56,377 bases of DNA from Thioclava indica (lineage in GTDB: Bacteria; Pseudomonadota; Alphaproteobacteria; Rhodobacterales; Rhodobacteraceae). Within the stretch, counting starts at the first letter, position 1. Each line of letters begins with the position of its first letter. Location: positions 1 through 56,377 of the forward strand of contig NZ_AUNB01000020.1 of NCBI RefSeq assembly GCF_000714545.1, read 5' to 3'. Below the pieces are notes generated by a model that was not told the DNA's origin, did not search any database, and was given only the letters and a program-made list of their open reading frames with translations. The position numbers and the translations under genes were made by a program. Shown in pieces: positions 10,024 to 18,864 of the stretch.

Positions 10024-11241
10024 TTATCCTTTCACCGCGCCAGCCGTCAGCCCGCGGGTCATGAAACGCTCCAACCCAAGGAACAGCGCCATGATCGGCA
10101 CCGTCGCAATCACCGCCCCCGCCATCAAATGCTGGCGCGGGATCTCGGAGGAATTGAGCGAGGCAATGCCCCGCGTGAGGGTAAATTTGCTGGGATCATC
10201 GAGCAGCATGAACGCCAGCAGGAACTCGTTCCACGCGATCATAAAGACATACAAACCAACCGACGCTAGCGCCGGCAGCGCCAGCGGCAGCGTGATTTTC
10301 CAGATCACCTTGAGACGGCTCAGCCCGTCCATAAGACCGGCCTCCTCAACCTCAACCGGCAGGCCACGGAAGTAACCTTGCAGCATATAGAGCGCGACCG
10401 GAATCGTCGTGACCGGATAGATCATCACGATCCCGAACACCGAATTGCGCAGCCCCACCATCGAATAAGCGATGTAAATCGGCAGCGCCAAAACGATCAT
10501 CGGCACCATGTAAATCAGCAAAATCCCGCGCGAAAACAGCTTGCGCCCGGAAAACCGTAACCGCGCCACCGCGTAAGCACCCGGCACAGAAAACAGCAGC
10601 GTCAACAGCACCGTCAGCACCGAGACATAGAAGCTGGTCCACAGGTAGCGGCCGAAATGGAACTTGGTCATCAGCTCGTAATAGCTGTCAAACAGGTGCC
10701 AGCCCTTGGACAGATCAATCGAGAAATCAAGCGGGTTCAGCATCAGCTGTTGCTGTGATTTCATCGAGGTCATCACCATCACGTAAAACGGAATGATCAC
10801 GATGGCGGTGAAAAACAGATAGCCAAACCCGGTGAGAAACGCGATCACCGCCGCTTCAAACTCATGCCGGGTCGTCGCGCCTAAGGGCAGATCGCGCAGG
10901 ATGACGCGCAACGGGATCGCCACGCTGCCCGCCAGCGCGATGTTCAAAAGGTTGCGCCAGAGGGGCGAGACCTCCGCGCCGTAATGCAGCGGACTCGCAC
11001 CAATAAACGGCAGCACGAGCACCAGAAGAACCGCAAGCGCGATTGGCGGCACAAGGCGCATCGACGGCGCCACCATCGCCAGCCCGCTCACCACGCCAAG
11101 GATCAACGCCCCCCATAGCGCGGGCCGCACCGGTTCTCCGGTGGCAAAGGAAATCGCGACGCCCAAAGTGACCGCCATCACCAGCCCCCAAAGCGCGCCA
11201 AGGATCGGTCCGGTCAGATAGCCTTTATAGAGCAGCTTCAT
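10024..11241 (-). CDS. Sugar ABC permease, MalG type, with extra N-terminal membrane region
   Basis: Inner-membrane subunit of the importer, 405 residues, where MalG-type permeases usually have about 280. The second half is standard: a periplasmic loop, transmembrane helices and the EAA cytoplasmic loop (EEAGLMDGLSRLKVIWKITLPL) that docks on the ATPase. The first 130 residues are extra and strongly hydrophobic, with about four membrane segments (beginning LTGPILGALWGLVMAVTLGV), before the first helix expected for MalG proteins. The start overlaps the stop of the preceding permease by ATGA, so the extension is genuinely translated. The downstream hydrolase starts one base after its TAA. What the extra region does is unknown. 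Confidence 0.88.
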   Translation of the reverse strand: MKLLYKGYLTGPILGALWGLVMAVTLGVAISFATGEPVRPALWGALILGVVSGLAMVAPSMRLVPPIALAVLLVLVLPFIGASPLHYGAEVSPLWRNLLNIALAGSVAIPLRVILRDLPLGATTRHEFEAAVIAFLTGFGYLFFTAIVIIPFYVMVMTSMKSQQQLMLNPLDFSIDLSKGWHLFDSYYELMTKFHFGRYLWTSFYVSVLTVLLTLLFSVPGAYAVARLRFSGRKLFSRGILLIYMVPMIVLALPIYIAYSMVGLRNSVFGIVMIYPVTTIPVALYMLQGYFRGLPVEVEEAGLMDGLSRLKVIWKITLPLALPALASVGLYVFMIAWNEFLLAFMLLDDPSKFTLTRGIASLNSSEIPRQHLMAGAVIATVPIMALFLGLERFMTRGLTAGAVKG

Positions 11242-12473
11242 AGCCCCTCCTCCCGGCTCATAGTGCGGAAAAACAGCGCCGCAAAGATCAGCAGACAGCC
11301 AAACACCACCACTGCCACCGCCGCGCCCGCACCGATATTGCTGACTGCGAAGGCCTGCTCATAGACATCAACGGTCAGCGTGCGCGTGCCCGCATTGCCC
11401 CCCGTCAGCAAGAAAATGTCGTCGAATTTGTTGAACGTCCAAATGAAGCGCAGCAGGAACAGCACCGACAAAATCCCCAGCAATTGCGGCATCGAAAGAT
11501 ACCAGAATTTCTGGAACGGCGAGGCCCCGTCCATATCGGCGGCCTCATACATATCGGTGTCGATGCTTTGCATCCGCGCGAGGATGAACAGGAAGCTCAA
11601 CGGAAAATAGCGCCAGATTTCAAACACCGTCACCATAATCAGCGCCAGCGGTTTCTGTCCGAAAAAGTTGATCGCGCCTTGGCTGACTCCCATCTGGATC
11701 AGCAACGCATTAGCCGAGCCCGAAAACGGATCAAACAGCGTGATCCAAGTAAACGCCACCGCGATCACCGGTGCCACATAGGGGAACAGATACAGCCCGC
11801 GCAAAATCCCCTGCCCGCGAAAATCCTTGTTGAGCAGCAGCGCCGCAAACAGCCCGACCAGCAGCGCGCCAAGCGTGCCGAAGATGGTATAAAACAACGT
11901 CACACCCAGCACCGACCAGAACTCGGAGCCGTCAAACAGCTTGGTGAAATTCTCAAGCGTAAAGGTCGAATTCGTCAGGATGTTGTCAGCCTTGCCCCGC
12001 GCCACCGTCGCGGAATCACGCACCGGGCGTTGCAGCGATTTCGCGTCACCTGTGACCCGCGCGTCAATGCGATAACGCTCGTTGAAACGCGGCGCCAGAT
12101 CGCCAAACTCACAGTGCAAATCCTGCCCGCTCAGCGCGCAGCCCTTGGGCAGATCGCCCGTCAGGGTCACGCCCTCGGGCAGCGTAGTGTCAAATCCCGC
12201 GCCGTGAATGACATGCTCGCGCGAGGGGTTGATGACGCGATATTCCACCTGCGACTGGGCGTCATTATCGCGCAGGCTGATGCGCAAACGCATCTCGGCA
12301 GGGCGCAGATCGCCCAGCTTCACCGGCTTGACCGAGATCCAGAAAATCGCAAGCAGCGGCACAATCACCACCAGCGCGACAATTGCAATCGTCGGAAAAA
12401 GCAGGCCCCAGGCCAGACGCGCCTCGCGTTTCGCCAGCGCGCCGCGCCCTTTGGGCGGCGAAATATCGGTCAT
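11238..12473 (-). CDS. Sugar ABC permease, MalF type, with periplasmic insert
   Basis: Inner-membrane permease of 411 residues, partner of the MalG-type subunit. The ATG at 12473 is chosen because CAGGAG precedes it; the ATG at 12497 has no such site. After the first membrane helix (about 20-45) comes a hydrophilic insert of roughly 115 residues with two cysteines (KGCALSG and LHCEFGD) and beta-rich patterning, in the same place as the P2 loop of E. coli MalF but different in sequence. It resembles the secreted DUF11-type Ig-like repeats (INPSREHVIHG, LPEGVTLTG, LAPRFNERYRIDARVTG). The normal transmembrane core and the EAA loop (YEAADMDGASPFQKFWYLSMP) follow. The insert may contact the binding protein. 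Confidence 0.88.
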   Translation of the reverse strand: MTDISPPKGRGALAKREARLAWGLLFPTIAIVALVVIVPLLAIFWISVKPVKLGDLRPAEMRLRISLRDNDAQSQVEYRVINPSREHVIHGAGFDTTLPEGVTLTGDLPKGCALSGQDLHCEFGDLAPRFNERYRIDARVTGDAKSLQRPVRDSATVARGKADNILTNSTFTLENFTKLFDGSEFWSVLGVTLFYTIFGTLGALLVGLFAALLLNKDFRGQGILRGLYLFPYVAPVIAVAFTWITLFDPFSGSANALLIQMGVSQGAINFFGQKPLALIMVTVFEIWRYFPLSFLFILARMQSIDTDMYEAADMDGASPFQKFWYLSMPQLLGILSVLFLLRFIWTFNKFDDIFLLTGGNAGTRTLTVDVYEQAFAVSNIGAGAAVAVVVFGCLLIFAALFFRTMSREEGL

Positions 12474-12503
12474 GACAGTCTCCTGACTTGCCCCCATCTT
12501 TAG

Positions 12504-12537
12504 AGGGCGCGCAAAAGGGGGCGGGCGCGCACGCCCT
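12504..12537. promoter_or_regulatory. Intercistronic hairpin after the binding-protein gene
   Basis: AGGGCGCGC (12504-12512) and GCGCGCACGCCCT (12525-12537) form a GC-rich stem with a two-base bulge, in the gap between the binding-protein and first permease genes. Structures at this spot in sugar ABC operons commonly stabilise the upstream message and lower permease expression; that role here is inferred from position. Confidence 0.45.
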
Positions 12538-12554
12538 GCCCCATAGCTCTCAGA

Positions 12555-13916
12555 TCAATTGATCTTGGACAGCGCGTCATTCATCTTTTTGACCGCATCC
12601 TCAGCCGAAATACCGCCGTCGATATATTCGCGCACCACGCGGTTGATCTCTTGGCTGTTAAGCATTTTCGACGCCAGCGCCAGTTGCCCATCTTCCACGC
12701 CCCAACGCTGCGCGGTGTCCAGACCCTTGGTGATTTCTTCAATCACCGCAGGTGCATAAAGGTCTTTCAGCGGCGCTTTGCGATCCACGCCGACGGGCAG
12801 CGTTGCCCAAAGCGTGGTGAATTTGGTGGGATCATCGGGCGTACCGCGCCGCACCGGGAACTTGCCTTCGGGCGCGATCGAGAGCGTCTCGGCGTAGCCG
12901 TCATTCATCGAGAAATCGACAAACTGCTCAGCCGCGTCCGTATCGGCGTCGCTGGTGATCCCGAAATAGCGAATATCGGCCCAGCTTGCGCCCGCCGGAT
13001 CGGACGGCCCCGACAAGTTGGTGACAACGCCCGTGTCTTTCGCCAGCGCGGTCGAGGTAGGATCGCCGTCAATCATCGGCGGCGCAGAGTCACGCAGACC
13101 GGCCAGCTCGTCCAGAATGAAGGGCGACCACATGATCATCGCCGCCTTACCCGCAAAATACAGCTCACGCGATTGCTTCCAGTAATTGTCACCGGGGGGC
13201 GAGGCTTTGGCGAGATCCTTGTAGAAATTCAACACCTCGATGGTCTTTTTCTCATCCAGCGGCTTGAACCCGTCCGGACCAACCGGCGAGACGCCATTGG
13301 CCAGGAAAATCTGCTCCAGCACCTGGCTCATGTAGTTGTCATCCACCTTGGTAGCGGCGACAAACCCATACATAGCCGGCGGATTATTCAGCTTTTTCAA
13401 CGCCGCTTCGATATTGGCGAAATTCGTGGGCGGGGCGAGCCCGTCTTTCTCGAACAGGTCTTTGCGATAGAGGATCATCTGCGTCCAGCCATCGACCGGA
13501 ACGGCAGCATAATCACCATCCGTCTCCACCATCTTCAGCGCGCCGGGCGCGAAGGTTTTGGGGTCCAGCTCGTCGATCACATCCGTTGCGGCGGCGGAAT
13601 CAAGAATGCCCGCCTCGGTCCAAGGCAGCACGTTCTGGATCGGCGTGTAGATCACATCCGGCAAATCGCCCGCCGCAAAGGCCGCCGTGGCGCGGGTGTT
13701 GAGATCGCTTTCGCTGACCGGGATCACTTCGACATCAATGCCGGTTTTCGCCTTGAAGTCATCTGCCAGCTTTTGCTGTTTGGCCAGACGCTCGGGTTGC
13801 TCCTCGGTCGTCCAGTATTTGATCGTTTCGGCTTGCACCCCGACCGCGCCAAGCATCAGCGCCATGGCCGCAGATCCAAGCAATCGGGTCATTCCAGCAT
13901 TGGTCATAAGTTTCAT
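12555..13916 (-). CDS. Sugar ABC transporter substrate-binding protein
   Basis: Periplasmic solute-binding protein of the MalE-like family 1, 453 residues. A typical signal peptide covers about the first 29 residues (TRLLGSAAMALMLGAVGVQA, cleavage before ETIKYW). The family features follow: opening strand TIKYWTTEE, ADDFKAKTGIDVEVIPV, a Pro-Asp-Val hinge (AGDLPDVIYTP), and tryptophan-bearing binding-lobe segments such as PVDGWTQMILYRKDLFE and KAAMIMWSP. The start is supported by GGAGG seven bases upstream. It is the second gene of the operon, 30 bases after the LacI regulator, and should deliver the solute to the two permeases. The ligand cannot be read from the sequence; the adjacent GH63-like hydrolase suggests a small alpha-glycoside. 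Confidence 0.92.
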   Translation of the reverse strand: MKLMTNAGMTRLLGSAAMALMLGAVGVQAETIKYWTTEEQPERLAKQQKLADDFKAKTGIDVEVIPVSESDLNTRATAAFAAGDLPDVIYTPIQNVLPWTEAGILDSAAATDVIDELDPKTFAPGALKMVETDGDYAAVPVDGWTQMILYRKDLFEKDGLAPPTNFANIEAALKKLNNPPAMYGFVAATKVDDNYMSQVLEQIFLANGVSPVGPDGFKPLDEKKTIEVLNFYKDLAKASPPGDNYWKQSRELYFAGKAAMIMWSPFILDELAGLRDSAPPMIDGDPTSTALAKDTGVVTNLSGPSDPAGASWADIRYFGITSDADTDAAEQFVDFSMNDGYAETLSIAPEGKFPVRRGTPDDPTKFTTLWATLPVGVDRKAPLKDLYAPAVIEEITKGLDTAQRWGVEDGQLALASKMLNSQEINRVVREYIDGGISAEDAVKKMNDALSKIN

Positions 13917-13946
13917 TTATTTTCCTCCCGGTAGATTAAGTTTGTC

Positions 13947-15026
13947 TTATGTCATGCGCGGCGGCCCGTCCGAGCCACCCGGTTGCAATTGCGCCGCAAC
14001 CAATTCCGTCAGCTCCTCCGCAGGCGTGCCGCGCAATTGCGCGATGAGAAGTGCGGCCAGCCGTTCACCGGCATGACGGCTGTCCACCGCGAATGTCGTC
14101 AAAGGGGGCTCGATCATACGCCCCTCGGGGATGCCGTCATAAGCGATCAGCGACAGGTCACGCCCGATCGTCAGACCGCGTTCGCGCGCCACGTCATAGG
14201 CGCCCAGCGCCGTAGCATCGGTGGCGTAAACGATCGCCGTGGGCGGCTCGGGCAGATCAAGCAGCGCACGCGCCGCCACCGCCCCTTCGGCGCGATCCGA
14301 AACGCCCATGATCTCAAGTGCGGGGTCATGCGCAATCTGCGCCAGCGCCAGCCCCTCGCGGTAGCCATCGCGGCGCAGCATCGCGAAATTGAACGCCTCG
14401 CACGGCCCGACAAAGCCGATCCGTTTGTGACCCAGCCGCACCAATCGCGCCACGCCATCACGCATCGCACCGCTGCCATCCACATCATACCAAGACAGCC
14501 CCGCATCACGCTGGCCATATCCGACGCGCCCGAACAGCACGAACGGCACGCGCTTGGACTGCAAGAAGATCGCGCGCGGATCCTGCACGCGGGTGCGCGG
14601 CAGGATAAACCCGTCGACCTTGTGTTCTTGCAACAGCCGCGTGATGGTCGCTTCCATATCCGCACGCGAGGTCGATGAGGCGATCGTCAGCGTCCAGCCT
14701 TCGACCGAGGCCGCCTGCGTGATGCCGCCCAAGAAATCCGCCAGAAACGGGCCGTAGCGATCGGGCGCATCCAGTTCCAGAACCAGACCCAATGCGCGCA
14801 CCCGCCCCGTGCGCACCGCCTGCGCTGACGGCATCGGCGCGTAGCCCATTTGCGCGGCCATCTTGCGCACGCGGTCGCGCGTGTCGGGGGAAATGTCGGC
14901 ATAATCGTTGAGCGCGCGCGAAACGGTGCTCTTGGTCAGCCCAAGCGCGGTCGCGAGATCAGAGAGGCGCACCCGACGGGCGGGGGCCTCTTGGTCGTGC
15001 GATACGGTGTCGCGAATCTCCTCCAT
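13947..15026 (-). CDS. LacI-family transcriptional regulator
   Basis: Ligand-responsive DNA-binding repressor of 359 residues. The helix-turn-helix is near the N-terminus (about 20-65): VRLSDLATALGLTKSTVSRA followed by LNDYADISPDTRDRV and the hinge-helix region YAPMPSAQAVRTGRV. The periplasmic-binding-like effector domain follows (from about 78), with VDGFILPRT, GHKRIGFVG and SLIAYDGIPEGRMIEPPLTT as family landmarks. It is the first gene of the transport operon, and two copies of a near-palindrome lie directly upstream of its start, so it very likely represses itself and the operon until the imported sugar or a derivative binds. About 15 extra residues precede the usual LacI start. Confidence 0.92.
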   Translation of the reverse strand: MEEIRDTVSHDQEAPARRVRLSDLATALGLTKSTVSRALNDYADISPDTRDRVRKMAAQMGYAPMPSAQAVRTGRVRALGLVLELDAPDRYGPFLADFLGGITQAASVEGWTLTIASSTSRADMEATITRLLQEHKVDGFILPRTRVQDPRAIFLQSKRVPFVLFGRVGYGQRDAGLSWYDVDGSGAMRDGVARLVRLGHKRIGFVGPCEAFNFAMLRRDGYREGLALAQIAHDPALEIMGVSDRAEGAVAARALLDLPEPPTAIVYATDATALGAYDVARERGLTIGRDLSLIAYDGIPEGRMIEPPLTTFAVDSRHAGERLAALLIAQLRGTPAEELTELVAAQLQPGGSDGPPRMT

Positions 15027-15044
15027 TTCGGCAGCGTAAAGTAC

Positions 15045-15079
15045 CGAAACCGATTTCGTAAAGGCAGAAACCGATTTCG
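15045..15079. promoter_or_regulatory. Paired LacI-type operators
   Basis: GAAACCGATTTCG occurs twice (15046-15058 and 15067-15079), 21 bases apart, which places both on the same face of the helix. Each is a near-palindrome with arms GAAA/TTTC around a CG-containing centre, the usual form of LacI-family operators. They lie 20-53 bases upstream of the LacI gene start and are the obvious binding sites for that protein. Confidence 0.7.
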
Positions 15080-15383
15080 ATTAAGGAATAGACAAGTTTT
15101 CTCCCGCGTTTTGGGTGAAACTCACTTGATCAACAAAGAGCAGCGCAATCAGCGCCGAGCGGCTTTGAAAATCGCCCACATCACGCGCCAGAGCTTTTCG
15201 CAGTTTCGACCAATTCCCCCGGAAATTTTGCGTCTCATCACGTGAAGATCGTAAGTTTCCCCGATTTCTGCCTGATTTTGAAAGGGTTTCTTAAGACAGG
15301 ATGCCTATTCTCGAATGCGAGGTCGCTCACGGTCATTTGCTCGACTTACCTCCGCCACCTGCGCGAAAATAGGAGACACCTCG
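15080..15383. other. Divergent intergenic region, operon and pilus locus
   Basis: About 300 bases between the operators and the first pilin gene. I see no coding frame with family character on either strand and no clear sigma70 pair. The last 20 bases hold the AGGAGA ribosome site of the pilin gene. Promoters for both directions must lie here or overlap the operators. Confidence 0.4.
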
Positions 15384-15878
15384 ATGCGTTTCATACTTAT
15401 CAAGCTCTCGCTCCTCGCCATTGCTGTCGGGGTCTGCGCCAGTCCGACCCTGGCCGCTGAAACCGTAACCGCCGAGCTTAACGTCTCGGCCGAAGTGGTC
15501 GACACCTGCGTGTTCACCTCGGTCTCGCCACTGGGCTTCGCCACAATCGACACGACGAAAGACACAACTGAAACCTCCATCGGGTCCGTCGAGATCGCTT
15601 GCACGTCGGGCCATACCGGCGTGTCGGTCACGCTTGACGGTGGCGAAAATGCCAGCGGGGGCGTGCGCAGCATGATCTCATCAGCAACCGATACAGTGCC
15701 CTACAAAGTCTATACGCAAGCCAATCACACCGGAGAGATCGCAATCGACGGTAACGCCTGGTCTGGCAACCTTATCGCGGCCGTCGCACAAACGATCTCG
15801 GTCTATGGCATGGTGCCCAAAGGCAATTACCTTCTTGGTACCTATGCCGACACGATCACCGTGACGATGAACTACTAA
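15384..15878 (+). CDS. Spore coat U (SCPU) domain pilin, major subunit candidate
   Basis: Secreted pilus subunit of 164 residues, of the type assembled by archaic chaperone-usher systems (Csu-like). The ATG at 15384 follows AGGAGA and starts a clean signal peptide (MRFILIKLSLLAIAVGVCAS, cleavage near LAA). The mature part has the SCPU fold pattern: ELNVSAEVVDTCVFTS near its start, a second Cys in VEIACTSG, and the C-terminal donor strand region ending TYADTITVTMNY, a classic ending of the family. First of four genes in the order subunit, chaperone, usher, tip subunit. Function in adhesion or biofilm is inferred from the family. Confidence 0.88.
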   Translation: MRFILIKLSLLAIAVGVCASPTLAAETVTAELNVSAEVVDTCVFTSVSPLGFATIDTTKDTTETSIGSVEIACTSGHTGVSVTLDGGENASGGVRSMISSATDTVPYKVYTQANHTGEIAIDGNAWSGNLIAAVAQTISVYGMVPKGNYLLGTYADTITVTMNY

Positions 15879-15948
15879 AGCGCGTGGCCCGCCGCCGCCG
15901 GCCGAACCTCCAGACCGCATCAAGCAATGATTATAACGAGGTAGAGCT

Positions 15949-16386
15949 ATGATCACGTTTCCAAAACTTTCCCTCCTGCGTGCACTTGCCCTTGCCTTGC
16001 CGTTGCTGGCAATGGCGCCAAACGCGCAAGCTGGCAGCGTTTCAGTATCGCCGACGCGCCTTGACGGGATTCACTCCAATCAGACCATGCTCACAGTAAA
16101 AGCGGGCGGGCGCGATGCCTCACTGGTGCAATTGCGCATTGTGAAATGGAAAAAGGGAACCGACCCCAATCGCTATTCAGCGACGCGTAATGTCGTGGTG
16201 TCGCCGCCGATGGCCAAGCTGGGCCCGCGTCAGGAACTGACAGTACGGATCATACGCACCAGCAAGAAAAAACCGCGCGGGCAGGAATGCTATCGCGTGC
16301 TGATCGACCGCCTGCCCGGCCCCAAGCAGCGCGGCCAAACCGTGAAGCTGCTCGTGCGCCAATCGGTGCCGCTGTGCTTTTCGTAA
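15949..16386 (+). CDS. Periplasmic pilus chaperone with a single Ig-like domain
   Basis: Protein of 145 residues with a signal peptide (about 1-28, ending NAQA) and then the N-terminal domain of a PapD/FimC-type chaperone: SVSPTRLDG, LVQLRIVKWKKGTD, VVVSPPMAKLGPRQELTVRI (strands F-G region) and ECYRVLIDRLPG, ending with KLLVRQSVPLCFS. Family members normally have about 240 residues with two Ig-like domains; here translation stops at a TAA where the second should begin, and no second-domain sequence is found in the other frames before the usher gene at 16456. The basic residues usually used to anchor the pilin C-terminus should lie within the part present. Either a functional one-domain chaperone or a truncated remnant. 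Confidence 0.85.
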   Translation: MITFPKLSLLRALALALPLLAMAPNAQAGSVSVSPTRLDGIHSNQTMLTVKAGGRDASLVQLRIVKWKKGTDPNRYSATRNVVVSPPMAKLGPRQELTVRIIRTSKKKPRGQECYRVLIDRLPGPKQRGQTVKLLVRQSVPLCFS

Positions 16387-16455
16387 GCGCCGAAACCCGG
16401 TGACGGCTTTCGCGGACGGATCGACCCCGCGCGGGCCGCTCGAAAGGGGCGAAGC

Positions 16456-18864
16456 ATGACCATTCACCCAATTCTTTTGATCGCATTCTGCGTATTGATG
16501 GCCTCGGGTATCGCCGCATCGGCACAAACAGCCAGCACCGAGCTACAGGCCAACGCCAGCATTCCGGCAAGCGAATTGGAGAGCATGCCGCTACATCTGG
16601 CAGTGACGGTGAACGGGCGCGACAGCGGGTTGATCGCGCGGTTCAATGCGGGGCTCGAGGGTGAGAATATGTCTTCTCCGCGATCCGAGCTAAAGCAGGT
16701 CGGCATCGCGGTTCCGGCGGGCTTGGGCGATGAGGTCTCGCTGAGTGCGCTGCCCCGTGTGAGCTATCGCTATGATGCCTCTGAGCAGCGGGTGTATATA
16801 TCGGCCCCGATCCGCGCGCTGCTGCCCGATGTGATCTCGGCTGCACGCGCGCCCGATTATGAGGCGCCTGAGAAAAGCTGGGGCGCGGCGTTGAATTACG
16901 CCCTGACGCTTGACCATATCAGCGTGGCCAATGGCAGGGGCAGTTCGAACGTCGCGGCTGCGTTTGACGGCTGGATCTTTTCGCCCTTTGGCACCTTGCG
17001 CTCGACCGGTCGCTATTTCCGCCCGATTCTGACACAGACCGGCACCACGCCCGGCGGCCGTTTCGTGCGCGAGGAAACCACGTGGCAATATCATGCGCCA
17101 AGCAAGGCGGTGACGCTGAGCGTGGGTGATTTCACCACGCGCGGCCCGACTTGGATGCGCCCGATCCGGATGGGCGGCGTGCAGCTTCGCCGGGATTTTT
17201 CGCTACGCTCCGATCTGGTGACCGATCAGCGGCTATCCTTTGCGGGCGCGGCGGCGGTGCCATCATCAGTCGATGTTTTTATCGAAAACAACCGCGTTTA
17301 TAGCGGATCGCTTAATAGCGGGCCGTTCCGGCTTGAGGACATCTCCGTCAATACCGGTTCGGGGGATGCCGAAATCGTGGTGACAGGCGATGACGGGCGC
17401 ACCCGGCGCAAGAAAGTGTCGTTCTTTTCCTCGGGCAACTTGATCAAAAAGGGCATGGCCGATTGGAGCCTGTCTGTCGGACATGCGCGTCAGGCCTATG
17501 GGCTGGATAACGCCAGCTATGACGCCAGCACGATCCTGTCGGCCAGTCTGCGCTACGGTCTGAGCGATGCGATCACTGTCGAGGGCTATGCGACCACGAC
17601 GCAGGATTTTCAGATAATCGGAGGCGGGTTTGTGGCGGTGCCGCTGGCGCTGGGCGAGGTGTCGCTTGCCGCGGCGCGCAGCCGGTATAATGGGCGTTCT
17701 GGCAATTTTTGGCAGATCGGTCTGTCCACCCAAATCGGCGCGGTGGATATTGACGCGCGCAGTTCGCGCTCGGATGCGGGCTATGCGGATTTGGCCTATG
17801 TGACGGGGGTCGCGTATCTGGGCGCAGGCGCGCTGGCGAACTCGGCCTCGTTGCTGGAAACGGCACGCGCGCAGGACGTGATCACCGTTTCGATCCCGGT
17901 TACCGCGCAAGCCAATCGCGTCGGGCTGTCTTATGTGCGCTCAAAGCGCAGCAATTCCCATGATCGGCTGATATCGGCGAGCTATGCGATGCCCTTGGCG
18001 AGGGGGCGGGGCGCGCTCAGCGTGTCGGGTTCGCATGATTTCACCGATGGTGAGACGCGCATTTCGATGGGGCTGTCGCTGAAACTGGGCAAGCGCAGCT
18101 ATCTGCGCACCGCCGCCTATACCAGTTCCAGCGGGCGCCAGACCCGGGATGTCACATGGTCGCGCCCGGTGCGCGATGAGATCGGCGACTTCGGTTATCT
18201 CGCGCAGGCAGGCCAGCAATCGGGCCAGACCGCGCTGCGCGCCAAGGCGCAATATCGCGGGCGGCTGGGTTTGGTCTCGGGCGAGGTGCAGAAGTCTGAA
18301 AGCCAGACCTATCTGCGCGGCGAACTGGATGGATCGCTGGTCATGGCAGGCGGGCATCTTGCGGCGGGAAATCTGGTGAATGACAGCTTTGCGATCGTAG
18401 ATACAGGAGTGCCGAATATGCCGGTCATGCTACAAAACCGCGCGGTTGCGAAAACCGGACGGAACGGGCGCGCGCTGATTGCGGGGCTCAATTCCTATCA
18501 CCGCAACCGCGTGTCGGTGGATGTTGCAGATTTCCCCCACGGCAGCTCGCCCGGCCTCACCGCGAGCGATGTGATCCCGGCGCGGCTGTCGGGGCGTTAT
18601 GTCGATTTTCGCGGCGCGCAAGGGGCCGGGGTCATCGCGGTGCTGCGTGATGGCAGCGGCGCGGTTTTGCCCCCCGGAACGTTGATCCATGTCGCGGGCG
18701 GCACCGATACATATGTCGGCTATGACGGCCAGACCTGGCTGGAAAACGCCAGCGCCCGCAACAGCTTGCGCGCCGAATTGGAGGGCGGAACCTGCAAGGC
18801 AACATTTGCCTTCCACGCCAGCGGCGATGTGCAAGATGTGATTGACCCGGTGGTGTGCCAATGA
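16456..18864 (+). CDS. Outer-membrane usher of archaic chaperone-usher pilus
   Basis: Outer-membrane assembly platform of 802 residues, through which pilins are threaded. A signal peptide covers about residues 1-25. A periplasmic N-terminal domain is followed by the 24-strand barrel, whose repeated aromatic ends and G-x-Y/S-Y strand patterns run to about residue 650 (for example FSLRSDLVTDQRLSFAG and LYVRSKR-like strands). The plug region and C-terminal domain end with GGTCKATFAF and a terminal Cys. Length and style match CsuD-like ushers rather than FimD. Its stop overlaps the next start (ATGA), so usher and tip subunit are coupled. Confidence 0.9.
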   Translation: MTIHPILLIAFCVLMASGIAASAQTASTELQANASIPASELESMPLHLAVTVNGRDSGLIARFNAGLEGENMSSPRSELKQVGIAVPAGLGDEVSLSALPRVSYRYDASEQRVYISAPIRALLPDVISAARAPDYEAPEKSWGAALNYALTLDHISVANGRGSSNVAAAFDGWIFSPFGTLRSTGRYFRPILTQTGTTPGGRFVREETTWQYHAPSKAVTLSVGDFTTRGPTWMRPIRMGGVQLRRDFSLRSDLVTDQRLSFAGAAAVPSSVDVFIENNRVYSGSLNSGPFRLEDISVNTGSGDAEIVVTGDDGRTRRKKVSFFSSGNLIKKGMADWSLSVGHARQAYGLDNASYDASTILSASLRYGLSDAITVEGYATTTQDFQIIGGGFVAVPLALGEVSLAAARSRYNGRSGNFWQIGLSTQIGAVDIDARSSRSDAGYADLAYVTGVAYLGAGALANSASLLETARAQDVITVSIPVTAQANRVGLSYVRSKRSNSHDRLISASYAMPLARGRGALSVSGSHDFTDGETRISMGLSLKLGKRSYLRTAAYTSSSGRQTRDVTWSRPVRDEIGDFGYLAQAGQQSGQTALRAKAQYRGRLGLVSGEVQKSESQTYLRGELDGSLVMAGGHLAAGNLVNDSFAIVDTGVPNMPVMLQNRAVAKTGRNGRALIAGLNSYHRNRVSVDVADFPHGSSPGLTASDVIPARLSGRYVDFRGAQGAGVIAVLRDGSGAVLPPGTLIHVAGGTDTYVGYDGQTWLENASARNSLRAELEGGTCKATFAFHASGDVQDVIDPVVCQ

